A DNA stretch of 64,000 nucleotides from assembly GCA_965242665.1 (NCBI GenBank), contig OZ251484.1, positions 2,666,001 to 2,730,000 of the forward strand, in the 5' to 3' direction. Positions 1 to 8,281 of this stretch are shown piece by piece (position 1 is the first letter of the stretch; every line of letters starts with the position of its first letter). Both the position numbers and the translations under genes were made by a program. This DNA is from VXLM01 sp965242665 (GTDB taxonomy: Bacteria > Chloroflexota > Dehalococcoidia > Lucifugimonadales > VXLM01). Under the pieces are notes generated by a model. It did no database searches and had not been told where the DNA came from. It saw nothing but the letters and a program-made list of their open reading frames with translations.

Positions 1-272
1 ATGAACTTTTCCTGGCGCAGGGCGGACAAGAGAACGCTGCGGTCGAATCTGCGGTTGGAGGACAAGTCCTCCGGATCCAACTGATGCAGCATCGCAAGGT
101 GCGTTTCCACATCCCGCACGCGGGCTGCAATGGACGGCGGCAAAATATCCGTCATGCCCCCGTCGTATTCGTGCAGACCCTCTTTGGAAGCCCTGTCAGG
201 GGAAAACTTCCATGCGGACGAGAGAATGTCCGATGATAGGTCGTCGAATTGAAGGTCGGAAGGAGAGTGCAT
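1..272 (-). CDS. DUF885 family protein, N-terminal 90 residues (cut by window edge)
   Basis: Reading the minus strand from the ATG at 272-270 gives an open frame of 90 codons that runs off the left edge. The start follows a GAGG four bases upstream and lies 18 nt after the stop of the oxidoreductase gene, so it is probably the next gene of the same transcript. The visible N terminus has the pattern of DUF885 proteins: a segment with SPDRASKEGLHEYD, then a helix with ARVRDVETHLAMLHQLD, then FDRSVLLSALRQEKF. DUF885 proteins are related to zinc metallopeptidases, but the metal-binding part would lie outside the window, so activity cannot be judged. The family call is from recall of the pattern only. 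Confidence 0.7.
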   Translation of the reverse strand, partial: MHSPSDLQFDDLSSDILSSAWKFSPDRASKEGLHEYDGGMTDILPPSIAARVRDVETHLAMLHQLDPEDLSSNRRFDRSVLLSALRQEKF

Positions 273-290
273 TCGGCCTCGCTGCGAACG

Positions 291-1409
291 TCAAAGGAAT
301 CTGTCGATCGTCAAACCGTCGATCGGCGCACTTGGCCGCTTGCCCATCACGAGATCGGCCGTGATCCGCCCAATGCCAGGCCCAAGGAAGATTCCTTGTC
401 GTCCTCCTCCAGTCGCCAGATACACCCCCTCCCATCCGGGCACTCCACCCAGCAGCAAGGACTTGTCCGGCGTCACCGGACGCAAACAGGCCGTCTGCAT
501 GACCAGCGGCGCATCTGCCGCAAAGGGCAGCATTCGTTCTACCGCGCTCCTGATCTCCGATGCGGCATCATCCGTCACCCCCTCGTCGAACCCCCTTTCC
601 TCTTCCGTCGACCCCGTCCACAACAGCCCGTCCGGCTTGGTCGTGGCGTACTGAGGCCCCCATCCCACCGACGCCGCGACTGGAGGACCGTGCGCCCATA
701 GACGCAGTATCTGTCCTTTGAGAGGCTCGACCGGGACTCGCACGCCCAGCCATTCCGAAGCCAACCCAGTCCACGGACCCATCGCCAACACGACGCGGTC
801 TGCACGAACTTCTCCATTCTCCAGGACGACCCCGCCGACGCGTCCTTGGCCTTCCTTCAAGCCAGTGACCGTCCCGGGCAGCAGCGTCATTCCCCGACGT
901 TCCGCCGCCTGCGCTAGCGCCAGCGTAAATCGCTGCGGGTGGATATTGGTTGTCTCATCCGTCACTACCGCTCCGACGGCGTCCTGATTGATCCTTGGCT
1001 CGATCTTGGATGCTTCCCGAATATCCGCCCAGCACGCGGCGCTGCCAACTTCTTCCTGCTGCCATGCCAAATTGCGTTTGGCGTCCCTTGCTTCCTCGTC
1101 CGTGAACGCTAGGGAGATGGATGGCTTGGTGCGGTATTCGATGTCGATATCCGTCTCATCGGAGAGAATATCCTTCAGATCCGCGTGAAGGGCTGCACTC
1201 AAAGCGGCCGCATGGCGGTTGCGCCCCGGGCTCCCCGACCGCCCCAGATGGCCGATGCCCCCGTATGCGTACCCCGATGCGTGGCTCGCCGGATGGTCGC
1301 GCTCGATGACCGTGCAAGAGACGCCATCCTCTGCCAAGTAGAAGGCCGTTGCGATTCCAGCGAGCCCGCCGCCCACGATCGCCGCATCCACTCCATTAGA
1401 CGGCGCCAC
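291..1409 (-). CDS. FAD-dependent oxidoreductase, DAO (glycine/D-amino acid oxidase) family
   Basis: A 372-residue flavoprotein. The N terminus carries the FAD-binding dinucleotide fold motif VGGGLAGIATAFYLAEDG (about residues 12-29) followed by an acidic end of the second strand (VIERD). The C terminus has the second FAD contact of the family (LATGGGRQGIFLGPGIGR). DAO-family enzymes oxidise amines or amino acids at the C-N bond; the substrate here cannot be read. The start is GTG with a GGGAGG site about six bases upstream. It lies 27 nt downstream of the HtrA-like gene on the same strand and 18 nt upstream of the DUF885 gene, suggesting one transcript. No signal peptide is seen, so it is probably cytosolic. 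Confidence 0.85.
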   Translation of the reverse strand: MAPSNGVDAAIVGGGLAGIATAFYLAEDGVSCTVIERDHPASHASGYAYGGIGHLGRSGSPGRNRHAAALSAALHADLKDILSDETDIDIEYRTKPSISLAFTDEEARDAKRNLAWQQEEVGSAACWADIREASKIEPRINQDAVGAVVTDETTNIHPQRFTLALAQAAERRGMTLLPGTVTGLKEGQGRVGGVVLENGEVRADRVVLAMGPWTGLASEWLGVRVPVEPLKGQILRLWAHGPPVAASVGWGPQYATTKPDGLLWTGSTEEERGFDEGVTDDAASEIRSAVERMLPFAADAPLVMQTACLRPVTPDKSLLLGGVPGWEGVYLATGGGRQGIFLGPGIGRITADLVMGKRPSAPIDGLTIDRFL

Positions 1410-1436
1410 TCGGCCCCTCCCTTGACTGATGCGCGG

Positions 1437-2639
1437 TCAACTGCAGCTCTCCTCCCACTCGGCCAAGGTGATGTATGCGTCGGCAGGCGCGCCGTTGCGT
1501 ATCAAACTCAGCCGAATCCTGTCCCCCACTTCCAACGTGTTGACATACGAAATGAGGTCCGACATCACGTCCACTCGTTCATCGTCCACTCCAATGATGA
1601 CGTCCCCTCGACCGCTGATCCGCCTCGTAAACCAAAACGAAGGAGATTCGCCCTGGATACCGGCCCTTTGCGCCGGGCCTCCCTCGCAAGCGTTGGTCAC
1701 GTAGACACCCGTTTCCACTCCCAGCCGATCGGCCTCGTCAGATAGATCCTCCATATTCGTTCCCTGGAATCCTATCCATGGACGCCTAAATTCACCAGGC
1801 TCCTTGAGCTTCTCGAGAATCTGCGACACCGTGTTGCTGGAGACCGCGAACCCCACCCCAATCTGCAGGCCGCTTTGAATCCGAACCGCCGAGTTTACTC
1901 CAATCACCTCCCCCGCGGCATTCAACAACGGCCCCCCAGAGCTGCCGGGATTGAGCGCGGCGTCCGTCTGGATCATTCCCGTGATCGCCCTCCCCGTACC
2001 AATGGCAGCCGAACTCGACCGACCGACACCGCTGACCACTCCCACACTCACCGAATTGAAATTCTCGAATGGACTGCCGATAGCGATCGCCATCTGCCCC
2101 GGCGAGACCTGGTCCGAGTCTGCGAACGAGAGCGGCTGGATGTCTCGAACCTCATCCGGATCCACCCGAAGCACCGCAAGGTCGTCATGCGGAGAGTTGC
2201 CCAACTTGGTGGCAGACAGCCAACGCCCGTCATGCAACCGAACCATGATATCGCTCGCGCCCGCGACGACGTGGTTGTTCGTGACGATGTGACCGCGCTC
2301 GTCCACGAAGAAGCCCGATCCAGTGCCTTCGCCTATCCTCCTGTTCCTCTGGAGGACCATCTTCACTTCTACCACCGCAGGAGCGGCCTGATCGAATATC
2401 GCCTTGACGACGGCCTCGTCATACAGCGGTGGACCGCTTGGGTCGGTATCCGCATCCCCGAGCGCGTTGAAGAGGATCCACGACAGTCCAAAGCCCAACG
2501 TCAGACCCACGAGCAATGTCAGCAGCGCTGGACGCTTGGAGAACGGCGCCGGCCTTTCCGATTGAGGAGGCCGCGGCGGCTCGCTCGACACTCGTCGAAA
2601 AGTCGGTTGTCCGTATGGAAGCGGCGTGCGCGTAATCAC
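1437..2639 (-). CDS. Membrane-anchored trypsin-like serine protease with PDZ domain (HtrA/DegP type)
   Basis: A 400-residue protease. A proline-rich cytoplasmic head (1-37) is followed by one membrane segment (about 38-60), so the catalytic part faces outside. The chymotrypsin-fold triad is readable: His123 in TNNHVV, Asp152 or 153 in HDDLAVLRVD, and Ser234 in NPGSSGGPL. The last 100 or so residues form a PDZ-like domain (IGFQGTNMEDL onward, ending at GDVIIGVDDERV and LEVGDRIRLSLIRNG). HtrA proteases degrade or refold damaged envelope proteins; one PDZ domain matches the DegS/HhoA-like class. It is first in a minus-strand run with the oxidoreductase and DUF885 genes and diverges from hup. Confidence 0.9.
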   Translation of the reverse strand: MITRTPLPYGQPTFRRVSSEPPRPPQSERPAPFSKRPALLTLLVGLTLGFGLSWILFNALGDADTDPSGPPLYDEAVVKAIFDQAAPAVVEVKMVLQRNRRIGEGTGSGFFVDERGHIVTNNHVVAGASDIMVRLHDGRWLSATKLGNSPHDDLAVLRVDPDEVRDIQPLSFADSDQVSPGQMAIAIGSPFENFNSVSVGVVSGVGRSSSAAIGTGRAITGMIQTDAALNPGSSGGPLLNAAGEVIGVNSAVRIQSGLQIGVGFAVSSNTVSQILEKLKEPGEFRRPWIGFQGTNMEDLSDEADRLGVETGVYVTNACEGGPAQRAGIQGESPSFWFTRRISGRGDVIIGVDDERVDVMSDLISYVNTLEVGDRIRLSLIRNGAPADAYITLAEWEESCS

Positions 2640-2989
2640 TGCATTCGACTCCTTGCCTCGCAGTACTGAACTATTTCAGCCCGCACAGAACGTACCCTCG
2701 CCTCATACCCCAGTATACTAGAGAAGCGCCTCCGCAGTACACATCCAACATTCCCTGGGTTTCGCTTCCGTATATCGCGCCACCGGGTTCCCTTTGATTT
2801 ACTGACGGAGGGTGCCCCCGCATGGTAGCGGATCGGACGTATCGCTTGGAGTTGCAATCCTCTAGGTGTCATGTCAACGAAGGAAACGGAACTAGCCTAA
2901 CCTTCCGGGTTTCCCTCTCCTTGGGTTGCCTCTGTGGTACGGTATCATGGCGGATTGCGTTTGGAAGCGATTTTCATGCGGCGTAGAGG
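2640..2989. other. Divergent intergenic region between the HtrA-like gene and hup
   Basis: About 350 bases without a convincing gene. It separates the minus-strand protease gene from the plus-strand hup gene and should hold promoters for both. An imperfect AGTATACT block near 2711-2719 could be part of a minus-strand -10 element, but no matching -35 was found. A short inverted pair (GGAAAC near 2882 and GTTTCC near 2909) is visible but weak. No RNA gene was recognised. Confidence 0.4.
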
Positions 2990-3018
2990 TTGACAATGTG
3001 AACATACCGCAATACTAT
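2990..3018 (+). promoter_or_regulatory. Sigma-70-type promoter of hup
   Basis: TTGACA at 2990-2995 and TACTAT at 3013-3018 are separated by exactly 17 bases. The hup start codon lies about 83 bases downstream of the -10 element, leaving a short leader. The -10 hexamer is identical to that in front of the atp operon. Confidence 0.8.
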
Positions 3019-3100
3019 CTTGTATCGAGGGGGTCGCAGTACGGTTGCGGCTTGCCAGCTGACCATACCTGTATGGAAACTCAAGGAGGAACGGGAATCG

Positions 3101-3394
3101 ATGGCAGACATTCGGAAGGGCGACATTGCAATGCAGGTTGCGAACAAGATCGGTGGATCCAAAGCGGAAGGCGACCGTGCGTTGAACGCAGTCTTGGAGG
3201 CGATCCGGGATTCGTTGGCCGACGGCAACAAGGTAATACTCACCGGCTTTGGATCGTTCGACATCCGGGACGTCAAGGAACGAAAGGTGAAGGTGATCGG
3301 CGGGGAGCGCAAGGGCCAAATGACCACCGTCCCCGCGCACAAGCGCGTGGGATTCAAAGCAGGATCCGAGCTGGACAAGGCCGCCGGAGGATAG
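3101..3394 (+). CDS. hup: HU-family histone-like DNA-binding protein
   Basis: A 97-residue protein of normal HU length. The start at 3101 is fixed by the AAGGAGGA site at 3083-3090; upstream in-frame extension lacks HU similarity. The core GFGSFDIRDVKERK is the standard HU turn before the DNA-binding arms, and the arm region reads VIGGERKGQMTTVPAHKRVGF; the usual arm tip proline is replaced by a threonine-rich stretch (MTTVP). HU dimers bend and compact DNA and act in replication and recombination. The gene is monocistronic: strong promoter upstream and a GC-rich hairpin downstream. Confidence 0.95.
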   Translation: MADIRKGDIAMQVANKIGGSKAEGDRALNAVLEAIRDSLADGNKVILTGFGSFDIRDVKERKVKVIGGERKGQMTTVPAHKRVGFKAGSELDKAAGG

Positions 3395-3422
3395 ACGCGG
3401 CCTCGCATCCGTCCGAGTACGT

Positions 3423-3457
3423 CCGCGGCTCGCCGCCTTTCCGACAGCGAGCCGCGG
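3423..3457 (+). terminator. Hairpin downstream of hup, probable terminator
   Basis: Perfect 11-bp arms, CCGCGGCTCGC at 3423-3433 and GCGAGCCGCGG at 3447-3457, enclose a 13-base loop. The following bases (GTTGTGCATTCTTATTC) are only moderately T-rich, so termination may be weak or factor-assisted. Its position 29 nt after the hup stop and 37 nt before the ABC operon supports the role. Confidence 0.6.
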
Positions 3458-3493
3458 AGTAGAGTTGTGCATTCTTATTCTGGATCGTACTGA

Positions 3494-4258
3494 ATGACGA
3501 ACCCGCACGATAGCGACGAATTCCTCGTTGCGGCCGACATCCACAAGAGCCTTGGCGGCCTGCAGGCCGTAGACGGCGTTTCCTTCACCATCCGAAATCA
3601 AGAGATATTCGGCCTTCTCGGCCCGAACGGCGCAGGCAAGACAACGACGATCAGGATCCTTGCCACCGTGCTCCGTCCGGACGAAGGAAATGTGACGATC
3701 GGAGGCCATTCGGTCGTCGACAGCGCCGACGAGGTCCGCAAGCTGATCGGTGTATGCCCGCAAGAGGTCGCCTTGTACCCAGAGCTGTCCGCGCTCGACA
3801 ATCTGACATTCTTTGGAAGAATGGCCGGACTCGGACGCAGGGAGGCGCAGTCCGTTGCGCGCGAGAACCTGGAGCGGGTCGGACTCACCGACCGCGGCAA
3901 GGATGCAGTCTCGAAATTCTCCGGCGGAATGAAGCGCCGTATGAACATCGCGGTTGCCCTGATGAGCAATCCAGCCTTGCTCATGCTCGACGAACCCACC
4001 GTCGGAATCGACCCCCAGTCGCGCAGCCACATCTTCGAAACGATCCTCCAGCTCCGCAACGAGGGCATGACCGTCTTGTACACGACGCACTATATGGAGG
4101 AAGCCGACCGCCTCTGCGACCGCATCGGCATCATCGACAACGGGCGCGTCATCGCTCTCGATACCGTCCAAGCCCTCAAAGCGCGAATCGGAGACCCAGA
4201 CTCGACGACCCTGGAGGAAGTCTTCCTCGATCTTACGGGAAGGAGCCTGCGGGATTGA
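3494..4258 (+). CDS. ABC transporter ATP-binding protein (ABC-2 / DrrA type)
   Basis: A 254-residue ATPase with all motor motifs: Walker A GPNGAGKTT (43-51), Q-loop Gln90, signature FSGGM (142-146), Walker B LLMLDEP (162-168) and switch His199. The C-terminal tail after about residue 215 (EEVFLDLTGR) is typical of the DrrA/NodI-like drug and polysaccharide exporters. It drives the two permeases that follow (4356 and 5542) as a heteromeric ABC-2 exporter. The substrate cannot be read from the sequence; antibiotics, lipids and glycans are all known for this class. Confidence 0.92.
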   Translation: MTNPHDSDEFLVAADIHKSLGGLQAVDGVSFTIRNQEIFGLLGPNGAGKTTTIRILATVLRPDEGNVTIGGHSVVDSADEVRKLIGVCPQEVALYPELSALDNLTFFGRMAGLGRREAQSVARENLERVGLTDRGKDAVSKFSGGMKRRMNIAVALMSNPALLMLDEPTVGIDPQSRSHIFETILQLRNEGMTVLYTTHYMEEADRLCDRIGIIDNGRVIALDTVQALKARIGDPDSTTLEEVFLDLTGRSLRD

Positions 4259-4355
4259 CCCTCCAGGCCTCCCCGCGCTTGGCGCGTCCTTTCTGTTCTC
4301 ATCGTCCGTGCCGCGCGCGCTGGGTACTCGCGCCTCGCAGACCTTTGGAGCGTAG

Positions 4356-5540
4356 ATGATTCGGCCCCTGTACATAGCGTTCGTCGAGCTGAATCGGTAC
4401 ATCCGCGACCGCGGCGCCCTTGCCCTGGGCATCGCCCTTCCCATCGTCATATTCGCCGTGATGTACGGCGCGTTTGGCGGCGGAACCGCATTCAACGGAA
4501 CCGCGCACATCGTAGACCTCGACCCGGGCCCCAAATCCGACGAACTGATAGAACGCCTCTCCGAGGTGCAGGGACTGGATATCGAGTTCTATACCGAATC
4601 GGAGATGGACGACGCCCTCTCGCGTTCGGCCGTGACTCTCGGAGCCATCATCCCCGCCGATTTCTCGAAGAGCCTCGATGCGGGCGAGCCGACGAGCATT
4701 ACGTTCCGACAGCGCGGGTCCGGCGGCGCCGAGGGGCAGATCGTCGCAAGCATCATCCGCGGCGCGGCGCAGGAAATCGCCGACGAAGCCCTCGTCCGCT
4801 CCGTAGTGAACCGAGCCCTCCCAGACGCAGCGGCTACCCCGGACGCCGTTGACGACACGGTCGACGCGATCCTCGCGCAAGCTGCAGATTCTCCCCCCGT
4901 CGCAGTGCGAACCCAGATCATCGGGGAAGACGAACAAGACGTCATCCTCCTATTCCTCCCAGGAACACTCGTCATGTTCTTGATGTTTACCATAATGCTA
5001 GGCTCGACTTCCATCGTAGAAGATCGGCGCATTGGAATCCTCGAACGGCTCCTCACCACCCGTCTCTCGATCAATCAATTGTTCCTCGGCAAGTTCCTTT
5101 CGTTCGTCGTCATAGCGACCTTCCAAGCGTCCATCCTTCTCGGCCTGGCGTTCGTCGTCCTGCGTCCTGCGGGCCCAACGGTGTTCGCGCAAATGGTCGC
5201 TTTCTCCATCTTCGTGTCATTGGCGCTGAGCGCGCTCGGCCTCGTGATCGCAGGCGTGGCCAAGACGCAGGATCAAGCCAGCTGGTACGGCGTGTCGTTC
5301 ACTCTGTACATGAGCGTATTCGGGGGCGCATTCTTCGATGCGGGAACCGCCGCAGGGCCCCTAGAATTATTGAGTCGCTTCACCGTCAGCCGATATGCGA
5401 TCGACGCCCTGCGGAACATTGCGTCCGGCGCGGAGACCATATTCGACCAGAGTTTGGAAATCGCCGTACTTGGCGCAGTCGCGGCGCTGGGGCTGACGGC
5501 GGCGCGACTGCTCTTTCGAGCGGCGGAAGGCGGACGATAG
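4356..5540 (+). CDS. ABC-2 type permease, first subunit
   Basis: A 394-residue membrane protein of the ABC-2 permease fold: one membrane segment near the N terminus (about 20-40, LALGIALPIVIFAVMYGAF), a large extracytoplasmic domain (about 45-190), then five closely spaced C-terminal segments starting at VILLFLPGTLVMFLMFTIML. The sequence VEDRRIGILERLLTTRLS after that segment is the family's cytoplasmic coupling region. It ends one base before the second permease starts, so the two are co-translated and probably form a heterodimer served by the ATPase at 3494. Confidence 0.88.
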   Translation: MIRPLYIAFVELNRYIRDRGALALGIALPIVIFAVMYGAFGGGTAFNGTAHIVDLDPGPKSDELIERLSEVQGLDIEFYTESEMDDALSRSAVTLGAIIPADFSKSLDAGEPTSITFRQRGSGGAEGQIVASIIRGAAQEIADEALVRSVVNRALPDAAATPDAVDDTVDAILAQAADSPPVAVRTQIIGEDEQDVILLFLPGTLVMFLMFTIMLGSTSIVEDRRIGILERLLTTRLSINQLFLGKFLSFVVIATFQASILLGLAFVVLRPAGPTVFAQMVAFSIFVSLALSALGLVIAGVAKTQDQASWYGVSFTLYMSVFGGAFFDAGTAAGPLELLSRFTVSRYAIDALRNIASGAETIFDQSLEIAVLGAVAALGLTAARLLFRAAEGGR

Positions 5541-5541
5541 C

Positions 5542-6741
5542 ATGAGAAACGTCATTCGCCAGTCCCTCATCCTCTCTGCCAAGGATACCAAGATATTCTT
5601 CAAGGATAGGTTCGCCGTACTCTTCGCGTTCCTGTTCCCCCTCCTATTCACCCTGGGATTCTCCTTGATGATGAGCGGCGTCGGCCCAGACGACGAAAGG
5701 ATGATCCTAACCGTTGCCGTGCAAGAAGGGCCGGACGGCATGAGTCGACGGATAATCGACGAGATGTCCGCGTCCGGTGCATTCGACGTCAGAGAGTTGG
5801 ACTACTCAGAGGCGTATGAAGCCGTCACGGCCGGGGAACTCTCCGGCTTCATCGCCTTCCCCGACGGGTTTACCGACAGCTTCATTCAGGGCGTGCCGAC
5901 CGCCATCGAAGTCGTATCGAGCGGGGACGATCGAGGAGACCTGGCCGCGTTGCGTGGGGCCGCGCGCTCGATCGCCAGCCGCGCCGCAAACGTACAGATC
6001 GCATCGCGGGCGGCCGTCGAGCTCGGACTGGGAGCGGACGGCCCTGCGTCTGCAGCGCGCGGCCTCGCCAACATTGCAGAGCTCGCCTCAGCTTCCCTCA
6101 TCGACTTTCCCGAAGAGCAAGTGGGAGAAGTAGAACCGTTCAATGTCACCAACTTCGTCCTCCCCGGATACCTGACCATGTTCATCTTCTTCGCCGCGGC
6201 CATGAGCGCGGAGTTCATCGTGCGAGAGCGCCAGAGCCAAACTCTGGAGCGCATGGTCTCCAACGGCGTTCGACGGGAATCCGTGGTGCTCGGGAAATTC
6301 CTCACGGCAGCGTACCGCGGCCTCATGCAGGTGCTGGTCTTGTGGGGCATTGGCATCGCCGCGTTTCGCATTGACTTTGGGGCGTCGCCGGCAGCCATAG
6401 TCGCCGTCTCGCTGGCGATGGTGTTCGCCGCGTCCGCCTTCGGCGTAATGCTCGCGTCCATCGTGCGCACCGTGCGCGCCGCCACTGCCGCCGGCGTCCT
6501 CTCCTCCTTGGTCCTGGCCCCCCTAGGCGGTTCATGGTGGCCGCTCTTCATCACTCCCGACTGGATGCAGACGTTGGGAAAGTTCACCCCCCACGGTTGG
6601 GCCAATACCGCCTTCAACAACCTCATGCTCTTCGGAGCCGAATTCGCCGACGTATGGACGAGCATCGCAGCCCTCGCAGGGTTCGGCGCCGTCTTCCTGC
6701 TCATCGCATTTGCAAGGTTTCGGTTGTCCGACGTAGCATAG
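5542..6741 (+). CDS. ABC-2 type permease, second subunit
   Basis: A 399-residue paralogue of the preceding permease with the same plan: N-terminal segment (FAVLFAFLFPLLFTLGFSLMM), extracytoplasmic domain to about residue 200, then NFVLPGYLTMFIFFAAAMSAE and the coupling sequence VRERQSQTLERMVSNGVRR, followed by four hydrophobic segments. The start codon follows the upstream stop by one base. The extracytoplasmic domains of the two permeases differ strongly, which fits a heterodimer with a split substrate path. Confidence 0.88.
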   Translation: MRNVIRQSLILSAKDTKIFFKDRFAVLFAFLFPLLFTLGFSLMMSGVGPDDERMILTVAVQEGPDGMSRRIIDEMSASGAFDVRELDYSEAYEAVTAGELSGFIAFPDGFTDSFIQGVPTAIEVVSSGDDRGDLAALRGAARSIASRAANVQIASRAAVELGLGADGPASAARGLANIAELASASLIDFPEEQVGEVEPFNVTNFVLPGYLTMFIFFAAAMSAEFIVRERQSQTLERMVSNGVRRESVVLGKFLTAAYRGLMQVLVLWGIGIAAFRIDFGASPAAIVAVSLAMVFAASAFGVMLASIVRTVRAATAAGVLSSLVLAPLGGSWWPLFITPDWMQTLGKFTPHGWANTAFNNLMLFGAEFADVWTSIAALAGFGAVFLLIAFARFRLSDVA

Positions 6742-6798
6742 AAGCGCCACAATGTCTTATTACCCGTTGGGGCCAACCCAGCTCGCTGGAGGAAGAAG

Positions 6799-7263
6799 AT
6801 GAAATGGCTTGGCGCATCCGCCGAATACGTCATGGATCACCCCGTCGAGGCAGTCTGGGATTTCGTCTCGAACGTGGAAAACAACGACCGATGGGTCGAA
6901 GGAGTGCTCGCTCCGAGATGGACGTCGGATGGCGAGCGCACCGTCGGATCGACCTACGAGAGCAAGTACGAGTACGCTGGCAAGACCCACGATGTGGAGT
7001 ACGAGGTCACTGCCTATGAGCCTTCCAGAAAATTCGGGTCACTGACGACCTCCGGGCCCTTTCCCTACGACGGCGCGATTACGCTGCAGGCCGTGGAAGG
7101 CGGGACGAAGGTCACCCACGATATGATGGCCGGGTCCGACGGCGCCTTCACCGCGTTCACGTTCACGGCACTCGGATGGCTGCTGCGCCCCATGATGCGG
7201 AAGCGCCTGCGGAAGGAAATCGAGACCATGAGCGAAGAGATTCGGAAGTCCGCGGACGGCTAG
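6799..7263 (+). CDS. SRPBCC (START/Bet v1-like) family protein
   Basis: A 154-residue protein with the pattern of polyketide-cyclase/dehydrase-type SRPBCC proteins: SAEYVMDHPVEAVWDFVSNVENNDRW at the start (given here across the first 35 residues), a central DVEYEVTAYEPSRKF strand, and a C-terminal long helix (MMRKRLRKEIETMSEEIRKS). The fold makes a hydrophobic pocket that binds lipids or aromatic ligands; no catalytic residues can be assigned. A GGAGGAAG site precedes the ATG. Its stop overlaps the convergent aldo/keto reductase stop by four bases. Confidence 0.8.
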   Translation: MKWLGASAEYVMDHPVEAVWDFVSNVENNDRWVEGVLAPRWTSDGERTVGSTYESKYEYAGKTHDVEYEVTAYEPSRKFGSLTTSGPFPYDGAITLQAVEGGTKVTHDMMAGSDGAFTAFTFTALGWLLRPMMRKRLRKEIETMSEEIRKSADG

Positions 7264-8129
7264 ACCGCCGACGGAGTAACCCCAACGGCGTCCAAGCGCC
7301 TCTTCGCTTCTTCATAGACGTCCTCGGGCAGCGGCCCCCGCAGCATCGCTTCGATGTTCTCGCGCAAGTGGCGCGGGTTGGTCGTGCCGACGAGGTTGCA
7401 GTGAACGAACGGATGATTTGCCGCGAAACGCAGAATGAACGCCGTGCGGCTTTCTCCATCCTCTCGCAGAACGTCCAAGCCAGCTTGCTCGAACGCGCGC
7501 CACGCCGCGGGGCTTCCCGTGCCGACGCCAGGCTCCCCGAGCGCAACGCCGCCTCGAATCAAGACTCCCGCCCCCGCCTTCGCGGCCTCCGTTATCCATT
7601 CCTCGTGCGAGCGGTCGAGAGCGGAATAGGGTAGTTGGAAGACGTCGAATACGCCCCAATCGACGAACGTCCGCACATCCGGCAGATTGGTCGACGCCCC
7701 GATCCATGCAACGACGCCTTGCTCGCGCATCTCCTGCAGGGCTTCTACCGTGCCGTGCCGCCTGCAGTCTTCTACTGTTGCTCCGTGCAGTTGCATCACG
7801 TCGATGCGGTCGGTTCGCAGCCGCTCCAGGCTTTCCTCGAGACCCCGGAATAGATTGTCGCGCATCCAGGCGTGCCCATTGGGAGAGCAACCGCACTTGG
7901 TCGAAACCGTAACCTGCGAGTATCGGTCTGCGATAGCGAGTCCGATCATGGCCTCGCTGTTCCCGTAGTCGTTCGCCGTGTCGATCAACGTAATCCCCGA
8001 ATCGACCACGCGCCGCACCATCTCCTGATTCTCACGCTCCGTCATCGGCTTGCGGTGACCCGCGCCGTATCCTAGTCGCGTAACTTCGATTCCCGTCCGC
8101 CCGAGAACCGCCGTTTCGAGTTCCGTCAT
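7260..8129 (-). CDS. Aldo/keto reductase
   Basis: A 289-residue NADPH-dependent oxidoreductase. The start at 8129 is chosen because GGGAGGA lies six bases upstream and the family's first strand begins directly after it (LGRTGIEVTRLGYGAG). The active-site set is visible: Asp and Tyr in LIDTANDYGNSEAMIG, Lys in STKCG, and His in DVMQLHG. The protein resembles the group of AKRs acting on small sugars or aldehydes; substrate unknown. The open frame continues 27 codons further upstream without similarity. Confidence 0.9.
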   Translation of the reverse strand: MTELETAVLGRTGIEVTRLGYGAGHRKPMTERENQEMVRRVVDSGITLIDTANDYGNSEAMIGLAIADRYSQVTVSTKCGCSPNGHAWMRDNLFRGLEESLERLRTDRIDVMQLHGATVEDCRRHGTVEALQEMREQGVVAWIGASTNLPDVRTFVDWGVFDVFQLPYSALDRSHEEWITEAAKAGAGVLIRGGVALGEPGVGTGSPAAWRAFEQAGLDVLREDGESRTAFILRFAANHPFVHCNLVGTTNPRHLRENIEAMLRGPLPEDVYEEAKRRLDAVGVTPSAV

Positions 8130-8193
8130 GCCGTATCCTCCCGCCGCCTGTAGAGATGCTCCCAGTGTAGCAAATCGGACGGCGAACCGTGAC

Positions 8194-8263
8194 CTCATTC
8201 CCGCCCACACTCACCCACGTCATTCCCACACCCTCCAACGTCATTCCCGCGAAGGCGGGAATC
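8194..8263 (+). repeat. Dispersed hairpin repeat cluster 1
   Basis: Three partial units of the family (CATTCCCGCCCACAC, CGTCATTCCCACACC) lead into one complete hairpin at 8238-8263: ATTCCCGC, GAAG-type turn, then GCGGGAAT. This is the A variant of the turn. The cluster sits between the aldo/keto reductase and hsdS genes. Confidence 0.85.
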
Positions 8264-8281
8264 TCTCCTCCCTCACACCCA

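Noticed and set aside
2636..2872. 78-codon minus-strand frame before the HtrA-like gene
   Set aside because: Basic, motif-free sequence covering a promoter region; no ribosome site.
2926..3462. 178-codon frame overlapping hup
   Set aside because: Runs through the hup promoter and gene in another frame, with no similarity or ribosome site.
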